Below, in pieces: positions 1 to 9,424 of a DNA stretch of 64,000 nucleotides (within the stretch, counting starts at the first letter, position 1; each line of letters opens with the position of its first letter). The DNA is from Alcanivorax jadensis T9. Its GTDB lineage: Bacteria; Pseudomonadota; Gammaproteobacteria; Pseudomonadales; Alcanivoracaceae. The stretch lies in NCBI RefSeq assembly GCF_000756655.1, contig NZ_ARXU01000002.1:186001-250000 (forward strand). Direction: 5' to 3'. The notes beneath the pieces are model-generated. The model saw nothing but the letters and a program-made list of their open reading frames with translations, had not been told where the DNA came from and did no database searches. Position numbers and translations under genes: made by a program.

Positions 1-526
1 CACGCAGCAGGCGACGATCGGTTTCCAGCTGGGTTTCCCCGGGACCGCGCAGACCGATACCGCCCTTCTGCCGTTCCAGGTGAGTCCAGCCTCTGACCAG
101 CCGGGAAGACAGATGCCGTAACTGAGCCAGCTCTACTTGCAGGCGACCTTCATGGGTGCGGGCACGCTGGGCGAAGATATCCAGAATCAGGCCGGTACGA
201 TCCAGTACCCGGCATTTCACCACTCGCTCCAGGTTGCGTTCCTGGCCCGGGCTCAGAGCATGATTGAACAGCACCACATCCGCGTTGATTTCCGCCACCA
301 GCGCTGCCAGCTCTTCTGTCTTGCCGGAGCCGATAAACAGGGCAGGATCGGGCCGATCACGCTTGCCGGTCAACTCCGCCGCCGGCTCCACGCCACTGGA
401 GGTGACCAGATGATAAAACTCATCCAGATCTTCGCGTCCCATGGCATCGGGCAAATCCAGGTGCACCAGAATAGCGCGCTCACCGGCGCCGGTTCTGGTC
501 TGCTCTGTACGATCAAATAGGTCCAT
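1..526 (-). CDS. hflX: GTPase HflX, N-terminal part (runs off the left edge)
   Basis: Reading leftward from an ATG at 524-526 gives an open frame beginning MDLFDRTEQTRTGAGERAIL. About 175 residues are in the window, with no stop before the edge. They match the HflX N-terminal nucleotide-binding region, including VLFNHALSPGQERNLE, RTGLILDIFAQRARTHEG and the glycine-rich GGIGLRGPGETQLETDRR just before the GTPase domain. The GTPase domain itself is off the window. HflX is a ribosome-associated GTPase that rescues or splits stalled ribosomes. It lies downstream of hfq in the same direction, as in many gammaproteobacteria, with a hairpin between them. The identification is firm; the gene is incomplete only because of the window edge. 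Confidence 0.93.
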   Translation of the reverse strand, partial: MDLFDRTEQTRTGAGERAILVHLDLPDAMGREDLDEFYHLVTSSGVEPAAELTGKRDRPDPALFIGSGKTEELAALVAEINADVVLFNHALSPGQERNLERVVKCRVLDRTGLILDIFAQRARTHEGRLQVELAQLRHLSSRLVRGWTHLERQKGGIGLRGPGETQLETDRRLLR

Positions 527-633
527 AGAGGCCTGATATGGGGGATGAGACCGCCAGTTTAAACCAGTCAGAGGAAGAAGACAGGGAAACCGGCATGAAA
601 AGTACCGATCGGAGGCGTTAACGCGGCCACAAC

Positions 634-663
634 GCAAAGAGCCACCCGAAGGTGGCTCTTTGC
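634..663 (-). terminator. Hairpin between hfq and hflX
   Basis: A 13-bp stem (GCAAAGAGCCACC paired with GGTGGCTCTTTGC) lies just after the hfq stop on the minus strand. It looks like a terminator or attenuator between hfq and hflX. The U-rich part sits inside the 3' arm and not after it, so termination may be partial. Confidence 0.6.
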
Positions 664-679
664 AGGATCTGCGGCAGCG

Positions 680-970
680 TTACTGGTTGCCGAAGCCCTC
701 ATCGGCAGCAGGAACGGCGGTGCCGCCTGTACCGGTGGTAGTCATGGCCGGGTTACCGCCGCCACGGGGGTTGCGGGCAGGCACGACGGTGGAAATCGCG
801 TGTTTGTAAACCATCTGACTGACTGCATTTTTCAGCAGCACGACATATTGGTCAAAAGACTCAATCTGCCCCTGGAGCTTTATTCCGTTTACCAGAAAGA
901 TAGATACCGGAATACGCTCTTTACGAAGCGCGTTGAGAAAAGGGTCTTGTAGCGAGTGCCCCTTTGACAT
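680..970 (-). CDS. hfq: RNA chaperone Hfq
   Basis: A 96-residue protein with the complete Hfq Sm fold. [19 protein letters not shown] is the usual start, [13 protein letters not shown] is Sm1, and [17 protein letters not shown] is Sm2 with the YKH signature. A short Gly/Pro-rich disordered tail follows. Hfq forms a hexamer that pairs small RNAs with mRNAs and affects mRNA stability. Its place between miaA and hflX is the classic arrangement. Length and start are normal for the family. A roughly 250-bp gap separates it from miaA and probably carries its own promoter. Confidence 0.98.
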   Translation of the reverse strand: MSKGHSLQDPFLNALRKERIPVSIFLVNGIKLQGQIESFDQYVVLLKNAVSQMVYKHAISTVVPARNPRGGGNPAMTTTGTGGTAVPAADEGFGNQ

Positions 971-1222
971 GGCAAGTCTCCTTGAAATAACAGTAAAAAG
1001 TAGTGCCCAACACTTCGGGCAATCAGCGCTGTAACACAGTGAAACCGTCCCATACGGTCACTGCCTTCGCCCGATGCGCTATCGGGCAAATTTTTGTCAA
1101 CAACCCGGCAAATTGGTTCCAGGTGCCGACACAACACATTTGCGCCGTGCTTCTCAAATCGCCGCAGAATGGCTCAAAATCGATGATCGGCGAATTATAA
1201 ACCAAAAAGTCCAGTAACAGGG

Positions 1223-2227
1223 CTAACTAAACACAGATTTACAGATCTTCGCAAGCTGCTCGACTAGCGCCCGCCGCTGTGACGCATCGTTACTGTCGAA
1301 GCCGTGCAGATACGGCCATTTACGCAGCCAAGTGAACTGTCGTTTGGCCAGTTGCCGGGTAGCGATAATCCCCCGTTCCACCATGCTTTCATAATCATAC
1401 TGGCCGTCCAGATAGTCCCATACCTGCCGATACCCCACCGCCTTCATGGCCGGCAGATCCCGATGGATTCCGGGCAGCTGTCGCAGTGTCTGCACCTCGT
1501 CCACCAACCCCTGCTCCAGCATCTGCCGGAAACGGTGCTCGATCATGTGGTGCAGCCAGGCCCGATCCGGTGGCAGCAGGGCCGCACTGTAAACCGGCCA
1601 GGGCAAGGCACTGAACTCACTCAGACCATCCCGGTTCTGTGTGACAGTTGTATGATGATCCGCGTGAAAAGCGGACAGGGGCCGACCGGTTAGCCGATAG
1701 ACTTCCAGTGCCCGCTGCAGGCGCTGGCGGTCCGTGGGTTTGAGCCGCTCGGCGCTGACCGGGTCCACCTGGGCCAGTGCCGCATGCACCGCCGGCCAGC
1801 CTTCGCGTTCGGCCAGGGCGGCAATATCGGCACGCACCGCCGGGTCCGCTTCCGGCAGAGGCGCCAGTCCCTCTACCAGCGCCTTGAAATAGAGGATGGT
1901 GCCACCGACCAGCAGGGGCAGCTTGCCGTTGGCATGGATCTGTTCGATTTCCTGCAGGACATCGGCGCGGAAATCCGCCGCCGAATACGGCGCATCCAGC
2001 TCGCGGAAACCCAACAGCCGATGCGGCGCCGCCGCCAGCTCCTCATCAGAGGGCCGAGCCGCACCGATGTCCAGCCCCCGGTAGACCAGCGCTGAATCCA
2101 CATTGATGATGTCGATGGGCAGGGTCTGCGCCGCCTCGATGGCCAGTGCAGTTTTGCCGGAACAGGTGGGCCCCATCAGCAAAAGAACCGGCATGGCACA
2201 GGGTGTTCTGTCGCGTCCGGCGTCCAC
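1223..2227 (-). CDS. miaA: tRNA dimethylallyltransferase MiaA
   Basis: MiaA transfers a dimethylallyl group to the N6 of A37 in tRNAs that read UNN codons. The P-loop is GPTCSGKT (residues 19-26), where a Cys replaces the more usual Ala, followed by the substrate-binding [16 protein letters not shown]. The family motifs [10 protein letters not shown] and [12 protein letters not shown] are present. The longest frame starts at a GTG directly after the mutL TAG stop. An internal ATG at 2194 ([10 protein letters not shown]) is an equally good or better start and would give 323 residues. Gene order mutL-miaA-hfq is conserved in gammaproteobacteria. Confidence 0.96.
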   Translation of the reverse strand: MDAGRDRTPCAMPVLLLMGPTCSGKTALAIEAAQTLPIDIINVDSALVYRGLDIGAARPSDEELAAAPHRLLGFRELDAPYSAADFRADVLQEIEQIHANGKLPLLVGGTILYFKALVEGLAPLPEADPAVRADIAALAEREGWPAVHAALAQVDPVSAERLKPTDRQRLQRALEVYRLTGRPLSAFHADHHTTVTQNRDGLSEFSALPWPVYSAALLPPDRAWLHHMIEHRFRQMLEQGLVDEVQTLRQLPGIHRDLPAMKAVGYRQVWDYLDGQYDYESMVERGIIATRQLAKRQFTWLRKWPYLHGFDSNDASQRRALVEQLAKICKSVFS

Positions 2228-4054
2228 CTACTGCCCCCGCATGAACAACCGATCCAGATCTTTCAGGCTCATCTGGGTCCAGGTGGGACGGCCATGGTTG
2301 CACTGGCCGGAGCGCTCAGTCGCTTCCATATCGCGCAGCAGGGCATTCATTTCCGGGATGGTCAGCCGGCGGTTGGCGCGCACACTGCCGTGACAGGCCA
2401 TGGTGGAGAGCAACTCATCCAGCTTCTGTTCTATCCGTTCGCTGCTGCCCTGGGCCAGCAGGTCGGACAAGACATCGCGCACCATGGCTTCGCTGTCACT
2501 GTCGCGCAGCATGGCCGGCACTTCCCGTACCACCAGGGTCTCCGGCCCGGCGCGGTCCACCATGAACCCCAGGCGGGAAAACACCTCGGGTTGCTGCTCG
2601 GCAAAATCCGCTTCCCGGGAGGACACCGCCAGCGACACCGGCACCAGCAATGGCTGGCTGCGCACCTTGTCATCGGACCAGCTCTGTTTCAGCCGCTCGT
2701 AGGTAATGCGCTCGTGGGCGGCATGCATGTCCACCACCACCAATCCCTGCTGGTTTTCAGCGAGAATAAAGATGCCATGCAACTGCGCCACCGCATAACC
2801 CAGCGGCGGCACGGTTTCCTGCTCCGAGGCCGGCGGCATGACCGGGTTTTCAGCCACCCCGGGGCGCACCAGGGCCCCGTAGGCGTCCGCCTGCCGCTGG
2901 CCCTGACCATAGCCGAATCCGTTGGCCGGCGGTGATGCATAGGAAGGCCGACCCGCCGGGGCGGACAGAGACATGCTGGCCTGACTGGGCTCCATGGCCG
3001 GCATCACCGGCTCACCTTCGTCCACCACACTGGCGGCCAGTGACTGGCCCGGGCGCACTTCGGCGATGGCCCGATGCAGGGAGCTATAAAGGAAGCCGTG
3101 CACCATGCGCTGCTCGCGAAAACGCACCTCGTGCTTGGTGGGATGTACGTTCACATCCACCTGCGCCGGGTCCAGCTCCAGAAACAGCACATAGGCTGGA
3201 TGGCGACCGTGATAAAGCACATCCGCGTAGGCCTGACGCACAGCGTGGCTGACCACCTTGTCGCGAATCACCCGACCATTCACATAGAAATACTGTAGAT
3301 CCGCCTGGGAGCGGGAAAACGTCGGCAGCCCCATCCAGCCGTGCAGACGAATGCCATCGCGTTCCACGTCCACCGGAATCGCCTGCTCCATAAAGCCCTT
3401 GCCGCACAGCTTGGCCACCCGCGCCGCGCGCAGGGTGTCATCCAGCCCGGCGGGCAACTGGTGGATCACCTTCTGGTTGTGGGTCAGCCGGAAAGCGGTA
3501 TTGAACTCGCTGAGCGCAATGCGCCGGAACACTTCTTCCAGGTGATTGAATTCGGTTTTCTCGGTGCGCAGGAAACGACGCCGGGCCGGCGTGTTGAAGA
3601 ACAGGTCGCGCATGGTCACGGTGGTGCCGCGCGGGTGCCCGGCCGGGGTGACCGAGGGAGCCATGTCGCGCCCTTCCACCTGCACCTGCCAGCCTTCTGC
3701 TTCGCCCTCCACGTTGCTGGCCAGGGTCAGCCGGGATACCGAACTGATTGCAGCCAGGGCCTCGCCGCGAAACCCCAGGGTGCCGATGGCTTCCAGATCG
3801 TCGAGTCCACGGATCTTGCTGGTGGCATGGCGGGACAGGGCCAGGGGCAGATCATCGCGATCAATGCCGCTACCGTTATCGCGCACCCGTACCAACTTCA
3901 CACCACCCTGCTCCACATCCACGGTAATGGATTCCGACCCCGCATCCAGCGCATTTTCCAGCAGCTCTTTCAATACCGAGGCAGGACGTTCCACCACCTC
4001 ACCGGCGGCGATCTGGTTGGCAAGGCGGGAATCAAGCAGCTGGATCTTTGTCAC
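2228..4054 (-). CDS. mutL: DNA mismatch repair protein MutL
   Basis: A 608-residue MutL. The N-terminal GHKL ATPase motifs are complete: [36 protein letters not shown]. The transducer domain contains [14 protein letters not shown]. After a Pro/Ala-rich linker (about 340-415) comes the dimerisation domain. It carries the metal-binding endonuclease-type motif DMHA-x2-E-x4-E and a C-terminal CNHGRPTW, as in Pseudomonas MutL and unlike E. coli MutL. This suggests a latent nicking activity, although only the motif is seen here. The gene ends flush against miaA. Confidence 0.97.
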   Translation of the reverse strand: MTKIQLLDSRLANQIAAGEVVERPASVLKELLENALDAGSESITVDVEQGGVKLVRVRDNGSGIDRDDLPLALSRHATSKIRGLDDLEAIGTLGFRGEALAAISSVSRLTLASNVEGEAEGWQVQVEGRDMAPSVTPAGHPRGTTVTMRDLFFNTPARRRFLRTEKTEFNHLEEVFRRIALSEFNTAFRLTHNQKVIHQLPAGLDDTLRAARVAKLCGKGFMEQAIPVDVERDGIRLHGWMGLPTFSRSQADLQYFYVNGRVIRDKVVSHAVRQAYADVLYHGRHPAYVLFLELDPAQVDVNVHPTKHEVRFREQRMVHGFLYSSLHRAIAEVRPGQSLAASVVDEGEPVMPAMEPSQASMSLSAPAGRPSYASPPANGFGYGQGQRQADAYGALVRPGVAENPVMPPASEQETVPPLGYAVAQLHGIFILAENQQGLVVVDMHAAHERITYERLKQSWSDDKVRSQPLLVPVSLAVSSREADFAEQQPEVFSRLGFMVDRAGPETLVVREVPAMLRDSDSEAMVRDVLSDLLAQGSSERIEQKLDELLSTMACHGSVRANRRLTIPEMNALLRDMEATERSGQCNHGRPTWTQMSLKDLDRLFMRGQ

Positions 4055-4128
4055 GGGCGTCTCTGTTGATGGAATTCAGGTAAAGATTACAGGTAATGCC
4101 AAAGCGATCGGACAGCCCGTTGGCAAGA

Positions 4129-4179
4129 CGCGAGTAACGAGAAGCGAACGCCAAAACGTTTTGCTTTTCGAAACTCGCG
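4129..4179. repeat. Imperfect inverted repeat between mutL and the amidase gene
   Basis: The arms CGCGAGTAACGAGAAGCG and CTTTTCGAAACTCGCG flank the centre CAAAACGTTTTG, inside a 190-bp gap. It could be a terminator for the amidase gene or a small REP-like element. There is no clear U-run. Confidence 0.4.
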
Positions 4180-4244
4180 ACTCGTCACTGGCAACGTGTG
4201 TGCAATGATCGCTCCCGCACATCGTTCGCCACACTAGGAGGTCT

Positions 4245-5594
4245 TCACGAACCGGGAATTTTCAGCACCTGGCCGACCACGATTCGATCCCCATTCAACG
4301 CATTGACGCTACGGATCGCTTGTTCGGAGACGCTGTACTGACGAGCGATTTCCGAGAGTGTATCACCGGGCTGGATACGATACTGCTCGCCGTGCTCACG
4401 GCGCTGGGCCGCATACCAGCTATGCGGTGCCGGGTGATTGCGGAAATAGGCATCCACCCCGTTGACGATAGAGCGGGCCAGTTTGCTCTGATGGGCGGAG
4501 GAGCGCAGGTTGCGCTCCTCCTTCGGATTGGAAATAAAACCGGTCTCCACCAGGATCGAGACCATTTCCGGCTCCTTGAGCACCGCAAACCCGGCCTGCT
4601 CCACCCGGTCCCGGTTACCGTGCAGCTTGGTCACCTTGCCCATTTCTCCCAGCACCTGCCGACCCAGGTAAAGGCTGCCGGCCATGGAACCATTCATGCG
4701 CAGGTCCGCCAGCACGCTGAGCAAGGAGCTGTCGTCCTTTTCCTCTTCGTAGACCCCGGCCACCCGGTCGGATTCGTTGGCAATCTTGGCAAGATAGCGG
4801 GCCCGGGCGCTGGTGGCACCACTGCTGGACAGGGCAAACACGGAAGCACCGTTGGCGCGGGCATCGGTGAAGGCGTCCGCGTGGATGGAAATAAACACAT
4901 CCGCCCCGTGATCTTCACGGGCGATGCGGCGACGCTCGGCGAGAGGCACATAATAATCCCCGTCACGAACCATCACCGCCCGCATACCGGCCTGATCATT
5001 AACCTGCTTTTCCACCTTCTTGGCGATCTGCAGCACCAGGGTCTTCTCGTAAACACCGCTGGGCCCGCGAGCCCCCGGATCTTCACCACCATGGCCTGCA
5101 TCAATGGCCACCACCATCAATCGAGGCTCGCTGGGTGCCTCCTTTTCCTTCACCGGTTCCGGACTGGTTTTGGCAGCACTTTGTAGTTCGCTGTCGAACA
5201 GATCCACCACCAGACGCCAGCCATGGGGCTCGATGGGTTTGAGCAGATTGGTACGGGTTCGCACACCGTTTTTCATGTCGAAGACAACACGGGTCTTGTC
5301 GCTATGCTTGCCCACACGAATATTGGCAATGGGGCTGCTGGCGTAATCCAGGGTGTTGACGTCGAAACCCAGGCTGGCATCCAGCAGATCCAGCACGATG
5401 CGATCCGGGTTGGCCAGCTTGTCGAGTTTGTGATCCACCGGGGCGGGCAGATCAAACACTATGCGAGTGTGGTCCGGGGCCCGGTGCAGACGCACCGAAT
5501 CAATGTTGGTCTGGGCAAACCCCAGGCTGGCCCAGAAGCCACTGAGCAGAAGCACAAACACTGCGGTAAGGTTTTTCTTATTGTCACGATGCGT
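4245..5594 (-). CDS. amiC: N-acetylmuramoyl-L-alanine amidase (AmiB/AmiC type, AMIN-Amidase_3-LysM)
   Basis: An exported zinc amidase that cleaves the bond between MurNAc and the stem peptide, used in daughter-cell separation. The order is signal peptide (TAVFVLLLSGFWASLGFAQ), AMIN domain (about 30-130), Amidase_3 catalytic domain and a C-terminal LysM (YRIQPGDTLSEIARQYSVSE). Zinc-site motifs are VVAIDAGHGGEDPGARG, ISIHADAF and the late LVETGFISNP glutamate. I chose the ATG at 5594 (MTHRDNKK), which overlaps the tsaE stop, because the signal peptide follows directly; a longer frame to 5627 exists. In the tsaE-amidase-mutL order Pseudomonas names the gene amiB, so the symbol is approximate. 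Confidence 0.93.
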   Translation of the reverse strand, partial: THRDNKKNLTAVFVLLLSGFWASLGFAQTNIDSVRLHRAPDHTRIVFDLPAPVDHKLDKLANPDRIVLDLLDASLGFDVNTLDYASSPIANIRVGKHSDKTRVVFDMKNGVRTRTNLLKPIEPHGWRLVVDLFDSELQSAAKTSPEPVKEKEAPSEPRLMVVAIDAGHGGEDPGARGPSGVYEKTLVLQIAKKVEKQVNDQAGMRAVMVRDGDYYVPLAERRRIAREDHGADVFISIHADAFTDARANGASVFALSSSGATSARARYLAKIANESDRVAGVYEEEKDDSSLLSVLADLRMNGSMAGSLYLGRQVLGEMGKVTKLHGNRDRVEQAGFAVLKEPEMVSILVETGFISNPKEERNLRSSAHQSKLARSIVNGVDAYFRNHPAPHSWYAAQRREHGEQYRIQPGDTLSEIARQYSVSEQAIRSVNALNGDRIVVGQVLKIPGS

Positions 5595-6018
5595 CATAGG
5601 CCCAATCCAGGGTCGCCTTTCGTCCACGGCCGTTGACGGCCAGTGTAATGGTCAAATCCGGTGAAGGCACCACCCCGGCGCCCCGCTCCGGCCACTCCAG
5701 CAAGCACAAGCTGTCGGAGGAGAAATAATCCCGTACGCCTATCAACTCCAGTTCTTCCGGGTCGCCAAGACGATACAGGTCGAAGTGATAGATATGGACG
5801 CCGCCAAGCTCGTAGGGTTCCACAATAGTGTAAGTCGGGCTCTTTACCGCCCCCTCATGACCCAGGCCTCGCAGCATTCCGCGCACCAGGGTGGTCTTGC
5901 CGGCGCCCAGGTCCCCTTCCAGATAAACGCAGCCTCCACCGCTCAGACGGCGGGCCAGACGGGCCCCCAACGCCAGGGTGGCAGCTTCATCGGGCAACTC
6001 CACATGCTCAACAGTCAT
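5584..6018 (-). CDS. tsaE: tRNA N6-threonylcarbamoyladenosine ATPase TsaE
   Basis: A 144-residue ATPase of the complex that makes t6A at position 37 of ANN-decoding tRNAs, working with TsaB and TsaD. The Walker A is GDLGAGKTTLVRGML, and the family motifs VKSPTYTIVEPYE and HFDLYRL follow. It lies between nnr and the amidase gene, and its last codons overlap the amidase start by 11 bp. This is the standard gammaproteobacterial order and implies co-transcription. Confidence 0.97.
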   Translation of the reverse strand: MTVEHVELPDEAATLALGARLARRLSGGGCVYLEGDLGAGKTTLVRGMLRGLGHEGAVKSPTYTIVEPYELGGVHIYHFDLYRLGDPEELELIGVRDYFSSDSLCLLEWPERGAGVVPSPDLTITLAVNGRGRKATLDWAYDAS

Positions 6019-6029
6019 CTACGCTCTCG

Positions 6030-7541
6030 TCATTCAGCCAGACAGGTTTCATTCAGCTCGGCGCGCAAATACGGCAACAGATCCGTGGCCAGCATACCCC
6101 GTGGACCACACCGGGCTGCACAGGCGTCAGCGGCGCGGGCGTGAATCATGGCCCCCAGCCGGGCCGCATCATAGCCTGTCAGGCCTTGGGCGCGTAAGGC
6201 GGCAATCACGCCGGTGAGCACATCGCCCATACCGCCGGAGGCCATTCCCGGGTTGCCGTCACGGATCAGGGCGCAACTGCGCTCGCCTTGTCTATCCTCG
6301 CCCTGAATCAGGGTACCGAGCCCTTTCAGCAGAACCGAGCCGCCGTAACGGGCCGTCAGGGTTTCCAGGGCAGCAAAGCGGTCCTGCTGAATATCCTTTG
6401 CAGACCCACCAAGCAGCCGCCCGGCCTCACCAGGGTGAGGGGTCAGCACCCAGTTTCCCTGACCAATGCGGTCATCGTCCGCCATTAGCGTCAATGCATC
6501 CGCATCGATCACCAGCGGCTTGCCGCTTTCCAGCGCCAGGGCCAACAGGGCACGCCCCCAGTCATCGCGCCCCAGGCCCGGGCCAATGGCGATAACACTG
6601 GCCGCCGCCAGCAAGGACGCCGCGTCGCTGGCATTGTCCACTCCGCGAACCATGATTTCCGGCTGCCGTGTGAGCGCCACTGCCACATGATCCGGGCGGG
6701 TAATCAGGCTGACCTTGCCCGCCCCGCAGCGGGCGGCGGCCTGGGCGCTCATCACTGGCGCACCGGCAAAACCGTGGTCTCCGCCGATGACCACCACATG
6801 GCCGTAGTTGCCCTTGTGACCATCAATCCGTCTCGGCGGCAGCAAGGCATGCAGGTTGGCGGGCACCGGCACCCGGCAATCCGCTGGCACTTGGGAATAC
6901 ACGTCCCGGTCAACCTGCAGATCAAAAAAGCACAGTTCACCGCTATACACCGGCCCCTGCCCGGTCAGCAGGCCACGCTTGAGACCAATAAAGGTACAGG
7001 TCAGATCCGCCGCCAGCACCGCCCCCAGCGGCATGCCGGTATCGGCCCCCAGGCCGGAGGGAATATCCAGCGCCAGGCGCGGCACCGGCAAGGCATTCAG
7101 GGCGGTCAGCAAGGCCGCCATTTCATCGCGTAGCGCACCACTGAGGCCGGTACCCAGCAGGCCATCGACCAGCAGGTCCATCCCCCCGGGAAGACGATCC
7201 AGCGTCAGTGGCGTCATGGGGATGCCGGCATCCCGGCAGCGTTCGGCCATGGTCAGGGCGTCACCCTTGAGCGTTTCCGGTGGCGTGGTGAAATGGATCT
7301 GTGGTGCCAGCCCGGCAGCATGGGCCAGGCGCGCCACCACATAACCATCGCCACCGTTATTGCCACCGCCACACAGCACGGCGATCTGCCGGGCTTCCGG
7401 CCAACGCTCACACAACGTATCGAAAGCCGCCTGCCCGGCACGGGCCATCAGTTCGGCACCCGGGGTGCCGGCGGCAATCGCCAGTCGGTCCAGTTCGCGG
7501 GTCTGGGCGGCGGTATAGAGAGCCTTCGACAGTGTCGTCAT
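6030..7541 (-). CDS. nnr: Bifunctional NAD(P)HX epimerase / ADP-dependent NAD(P)HX dehydratase
   Basis: This enzyme repairs hydrated NADH and NADPH. The N-terminal half (about 1-215) is the YjeF_N epimerase, with CGGGNNGGDGYVVARLAHA and DGLLGTGLSG. The C-terminal half (about 230-500) is the ribokinase-like dehydratase, with GNYGHVVVIGG, WVLTPHPGEAGRLL and the nucleotide site NPGMASGGMGDVLTG. The ATG at 7541 (MTTLSKALYT) is preferred over one four codons upstream because AAGGGTA precedes it at good spacing. It lies 11 bp before tsaE and faces away from queG across a 45-bp gap, so promoters for both genes must overlap there. Confidence 0.95.
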   Translation of the reverse strand: MTTLSKALYTAAQTRELDRLAIAAGTPGAELMARAGQAAFDTLCERWPEARQIAVLCGGGNNGGDGYVVARLAHAAGLAPQIHFTTPPETLKGDALTMAERCRDAGIPMTPLTLDRLPGGMDLLVDGLLGTGLSGALRDEMAALLTALNALPVPRLALDIPSGLGADTGMPLGAVLAADLTCTFIGLKRGLLTGQGPVYSGELCFFDLQVDRDVYSQVPADCRVPVPANLHALLPPRRIDGHKGNYGHVVVIGGDHGFAGAPVMSAQAAARCGAGKVSLITRPDHVAVALTRQPEIMVRGVDNASDAASLLAAASVIAIGPGLGRDDWGRALLALALESGKPLVIDADALTLMADDDRIGQGNWVLTPHPGEAGRLLGGSAKDIQQDRFAALETLTARYGGSVLLKGLGTLIQGEDRQGERSCALIRDGNPGMASGGMGDVLTGVIAALRAQGLTGYDAARLGAMIHARAADACAARCGPRGMLATDLLPYLRAELNETCLAE

Positions 7542-7586
7542 GTTACCCTTCATCGTTCATTTCCCGGCATTATATCCCTTCAAACC

Positions 7587-8636
7587 ATGGACCTGCAGGC
7601 ACTGAAAGAAAAGATCCAGCTCTGGGGGCGCGAGCTCGGCTTCCAGCAGATAGGCATTGCCGACACGGATCTGCGCGCCGCCGAGGCAGACCTGAAAGCC
7701 TGGTTGGAAAAAGGCTACCAGGGCCAGATGAAATGGATGGCCGCCCACGGCAACAAACGCTACCGGCCAGAAGAACTGGAACCGGGCACCCTGCGGGTGA
7801 TCTCAGCGCGGATGGATTACCTGCCGCCGGATACGCAACCGGTGAAGATACTGCAACAGAAAGACAAGGCCTATGTGTCCCGCTACGCCCTGGGCCGCGA
7901 CTATCACAAACTGATCCGCAAGCGCCTGGCCATCCTGGCCGCGCGTATTCGCGAGGAAGTGGCCGACAGTGAGTTGGCCCGGGCCTTTGTGGACAGTGCC
8001 CCGGTGATGGAAAAGCCCCTCGCAGCCAAAGCCGGGCTGGGCTGGCAGGGCAAGCACACCCTGGTGCTGAATCGGGAAGCGGGCAGCTGGTTCTTTCTCG
8101 GCGAGATCTACACGGATATTCCTCTGCCGGTGGATCAGCCCGGTGAAGATCACTGCGGCAAATGCCGGGCCTGCATCACCGTCTGCCCCACCGACGCCAT
8201 TGTCGCCCCCTATGAGCTGGATGCCCGGCGCTGCATTTCCTACCTGACCATCGAGCATGAAGGCAGCATCCCCGAAGACCTGCGCGAAGGCATCGGCAAC
8301 CGTATCTTCGGCTGCGATGACTGCCAGCTTATGTGCCCTTGGAACCGCTTTGCCCAACACACCGGCGAAGGCGACTTTCACCCCCGCCACGGGCTGGGCG
8401 ATAGCGATCTGGTGACGTTGTTTTCCTGGAGCGAGGAAGAATTTCTGGAGCGCACCGCAGGCAGCGCCATTCGCCGGGCCGGGTATCGCAAGTGGTTGAG
8501 AAATATTGCCGTGGCGCTGGGGAATGCGCCGGGATCAGAAGAGATTGTGCAGGCGCTAAGAGACAGGCGGGACTTTCCGGACGAGACAGTGCAAGAGCAT
8601 GTGTGCTGGGCGCTGGAGCGACACACCCAAACATAA
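7587..8636 (+). CDS. queG: Epoxyqueuosine reductase QueG
   Basis: QueG carries out the last step of queuosine tRNA modification, reducing epoxyqueuosine to queuosine with cobalamin and two [4Fe-4S] clusters. The 349-residue protein from ATG 7587 (MDLQALKEKIQLWGRELGF) has the usual length. Cluster motifs are CGKCRACITVCPTDAI and CDDCQLMCPWN. The family motif GLGWQGKHTLVLN and the active-site region around RAFVDSAPVMEKPLA are present. The frame is open further upstream (to 7293), but that part overlaps nnr antisense and is not coding. Confidence 0.96.
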   Translation: MDLQALKEKIQLWGRELGFQQIGIADTDLRAAEADLKAWLEKGYQGQMKWMAAHGNKRYRPEELEPGTLRVISARMDYLPPDTQPVKILQQKDKAYVSRYALGRDYHKLIRKRLAILAARIREEVADSELARAFVDSAPVMEKPLAAKAGLGWQGKHTLVLNREAGSWFFLGEIYTDIPLPVDQPGEDHCGKCRACITVCPTDAIVAPYELDARRCISYLTIEHEGSIPEDLREGIGNRIFGCDDCQLMCPWNRFAQHTGEGDFHPRHGLGDSDLVTLFSWSEEEFLERTAGSAIRRAGYRKWLRNIAVALGNAPGSEEIVQALRDRRDFPDETVQEHVCWALERHTQT

Positions 8637-8648
8637 TATCCCCTCCGC

Positions 8649-8755
8649 AGGAGCGGCGCTCTCTGTGCCCTGTGGGTATGAGCCGCGAATCGAGCGTAGC
8701 GAGGATCCTGGTTAGTCTTTCCCGGGACTCTTCGCGGCTCAAGCGCCGCTCCTAC
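8649..8755. repeat. REP-like palindrome pair downstream of queG
   Basis: AGGAGCGGCGCT (8649-8660) pairs with the right arm ending AAGCGCCGCTCCT (8742-8754). GAGCCGCGAA next to the left arm pairs with TTCGCGGCTC of the right arm. The same sequence family recurs at 13759-13917 and 20068-20112. It sits between the convergent genes queG and orn, where bacterial REP/BIME elements are usually found, and may also terminate transcription. Confidence 0.7.
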
Positions 8756-8811
8756 GGCAACAGGGAAGCTCTCTCCACCACTGGTGGCACCAACAGTTTT
8801 GCGTGCCAGCA

Positions 8812-9363
8812 TCAGCAATAAATAAAATGCTCGCGGTAGTACTGCAGCTCGGCGATGGATTCGCGGATATCGTCCAGCGCCAGATGCTTGTTGTCCTTCT
8901 TGAAGCCCGGCAGAATCTCCGGCTTCCAGCGTCGCGCCAGCTCCTTCAGCGTGGACACATCCAGGTTACGGTAGTGGAAGAAGGCTTCCAGTTCTGGCAT
9001 GTAGTTGGCCAGAAAACGGCGATCCTGGCAGATGCTGTTGCCACACATGGGTGACATACCCGCCTCCACATGCTCCTTCAGGAAATCCAGTGTCTGGGCC
9101 TGGGCCTGCATCTCGCTGATGCGGCTCTCCTTTACCCTGGCCACCAGCCCGGAATTATTGTGGTGCTCGGTGTTCCACTCATCCATGCCATCCAGCAGGG
9201 CATCACTCTGATGCACCGCCAGCACCGGCCCTTCGGCCAGCGGGTTCAACTGGGCATCGGTGACAATGGTGGCGATTTCGATGATGCGATCGTTGGCCGG
9301 GCTCAGGCCGGTCATTTCCAGATCGATCCAGATCAGATTGTTGCGCTTGTCAGTCATGGGCAT
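8812..9363 (-). CDS. orn: Oligoribonuclease
   Basis: A 183-residue DEDDh exonuclease that degrades 2-5-nt RNAs and linear pGpG. The motifs are [11 protein letters not shown] (first DE), [14 protein letters not shown] (second D) and [14 protein letters not shown] (H and last D). Length is normal. An in-frame ATG two codons later is also possible. It is divergent from rsgA, as in Pseudomonas and E. coli. Confidence 0.97.
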   Translation of the reverse strand: MPMTDKRNNLIWIDLEMTGLSPANDRIIEIATIVTDAQLNPLAEGPVLAVHQSDALLDGMDEWNTEHHNNSGLVARVKESRISEMQAQAQTLDFLKEHVEAGMSPMCGNSICQDRRFLANYMPELEAFFHYRNLDVSTLKELARRWKPEILPGFKKDNKHLALDDIRESIAELQYYREHFIYC

Positions 9364-9424
9364 TCCGTATCATGGCTTTATGCCGACATGGTAGCATGCG
9401 GCCACCAATCAACCGGAATACCTC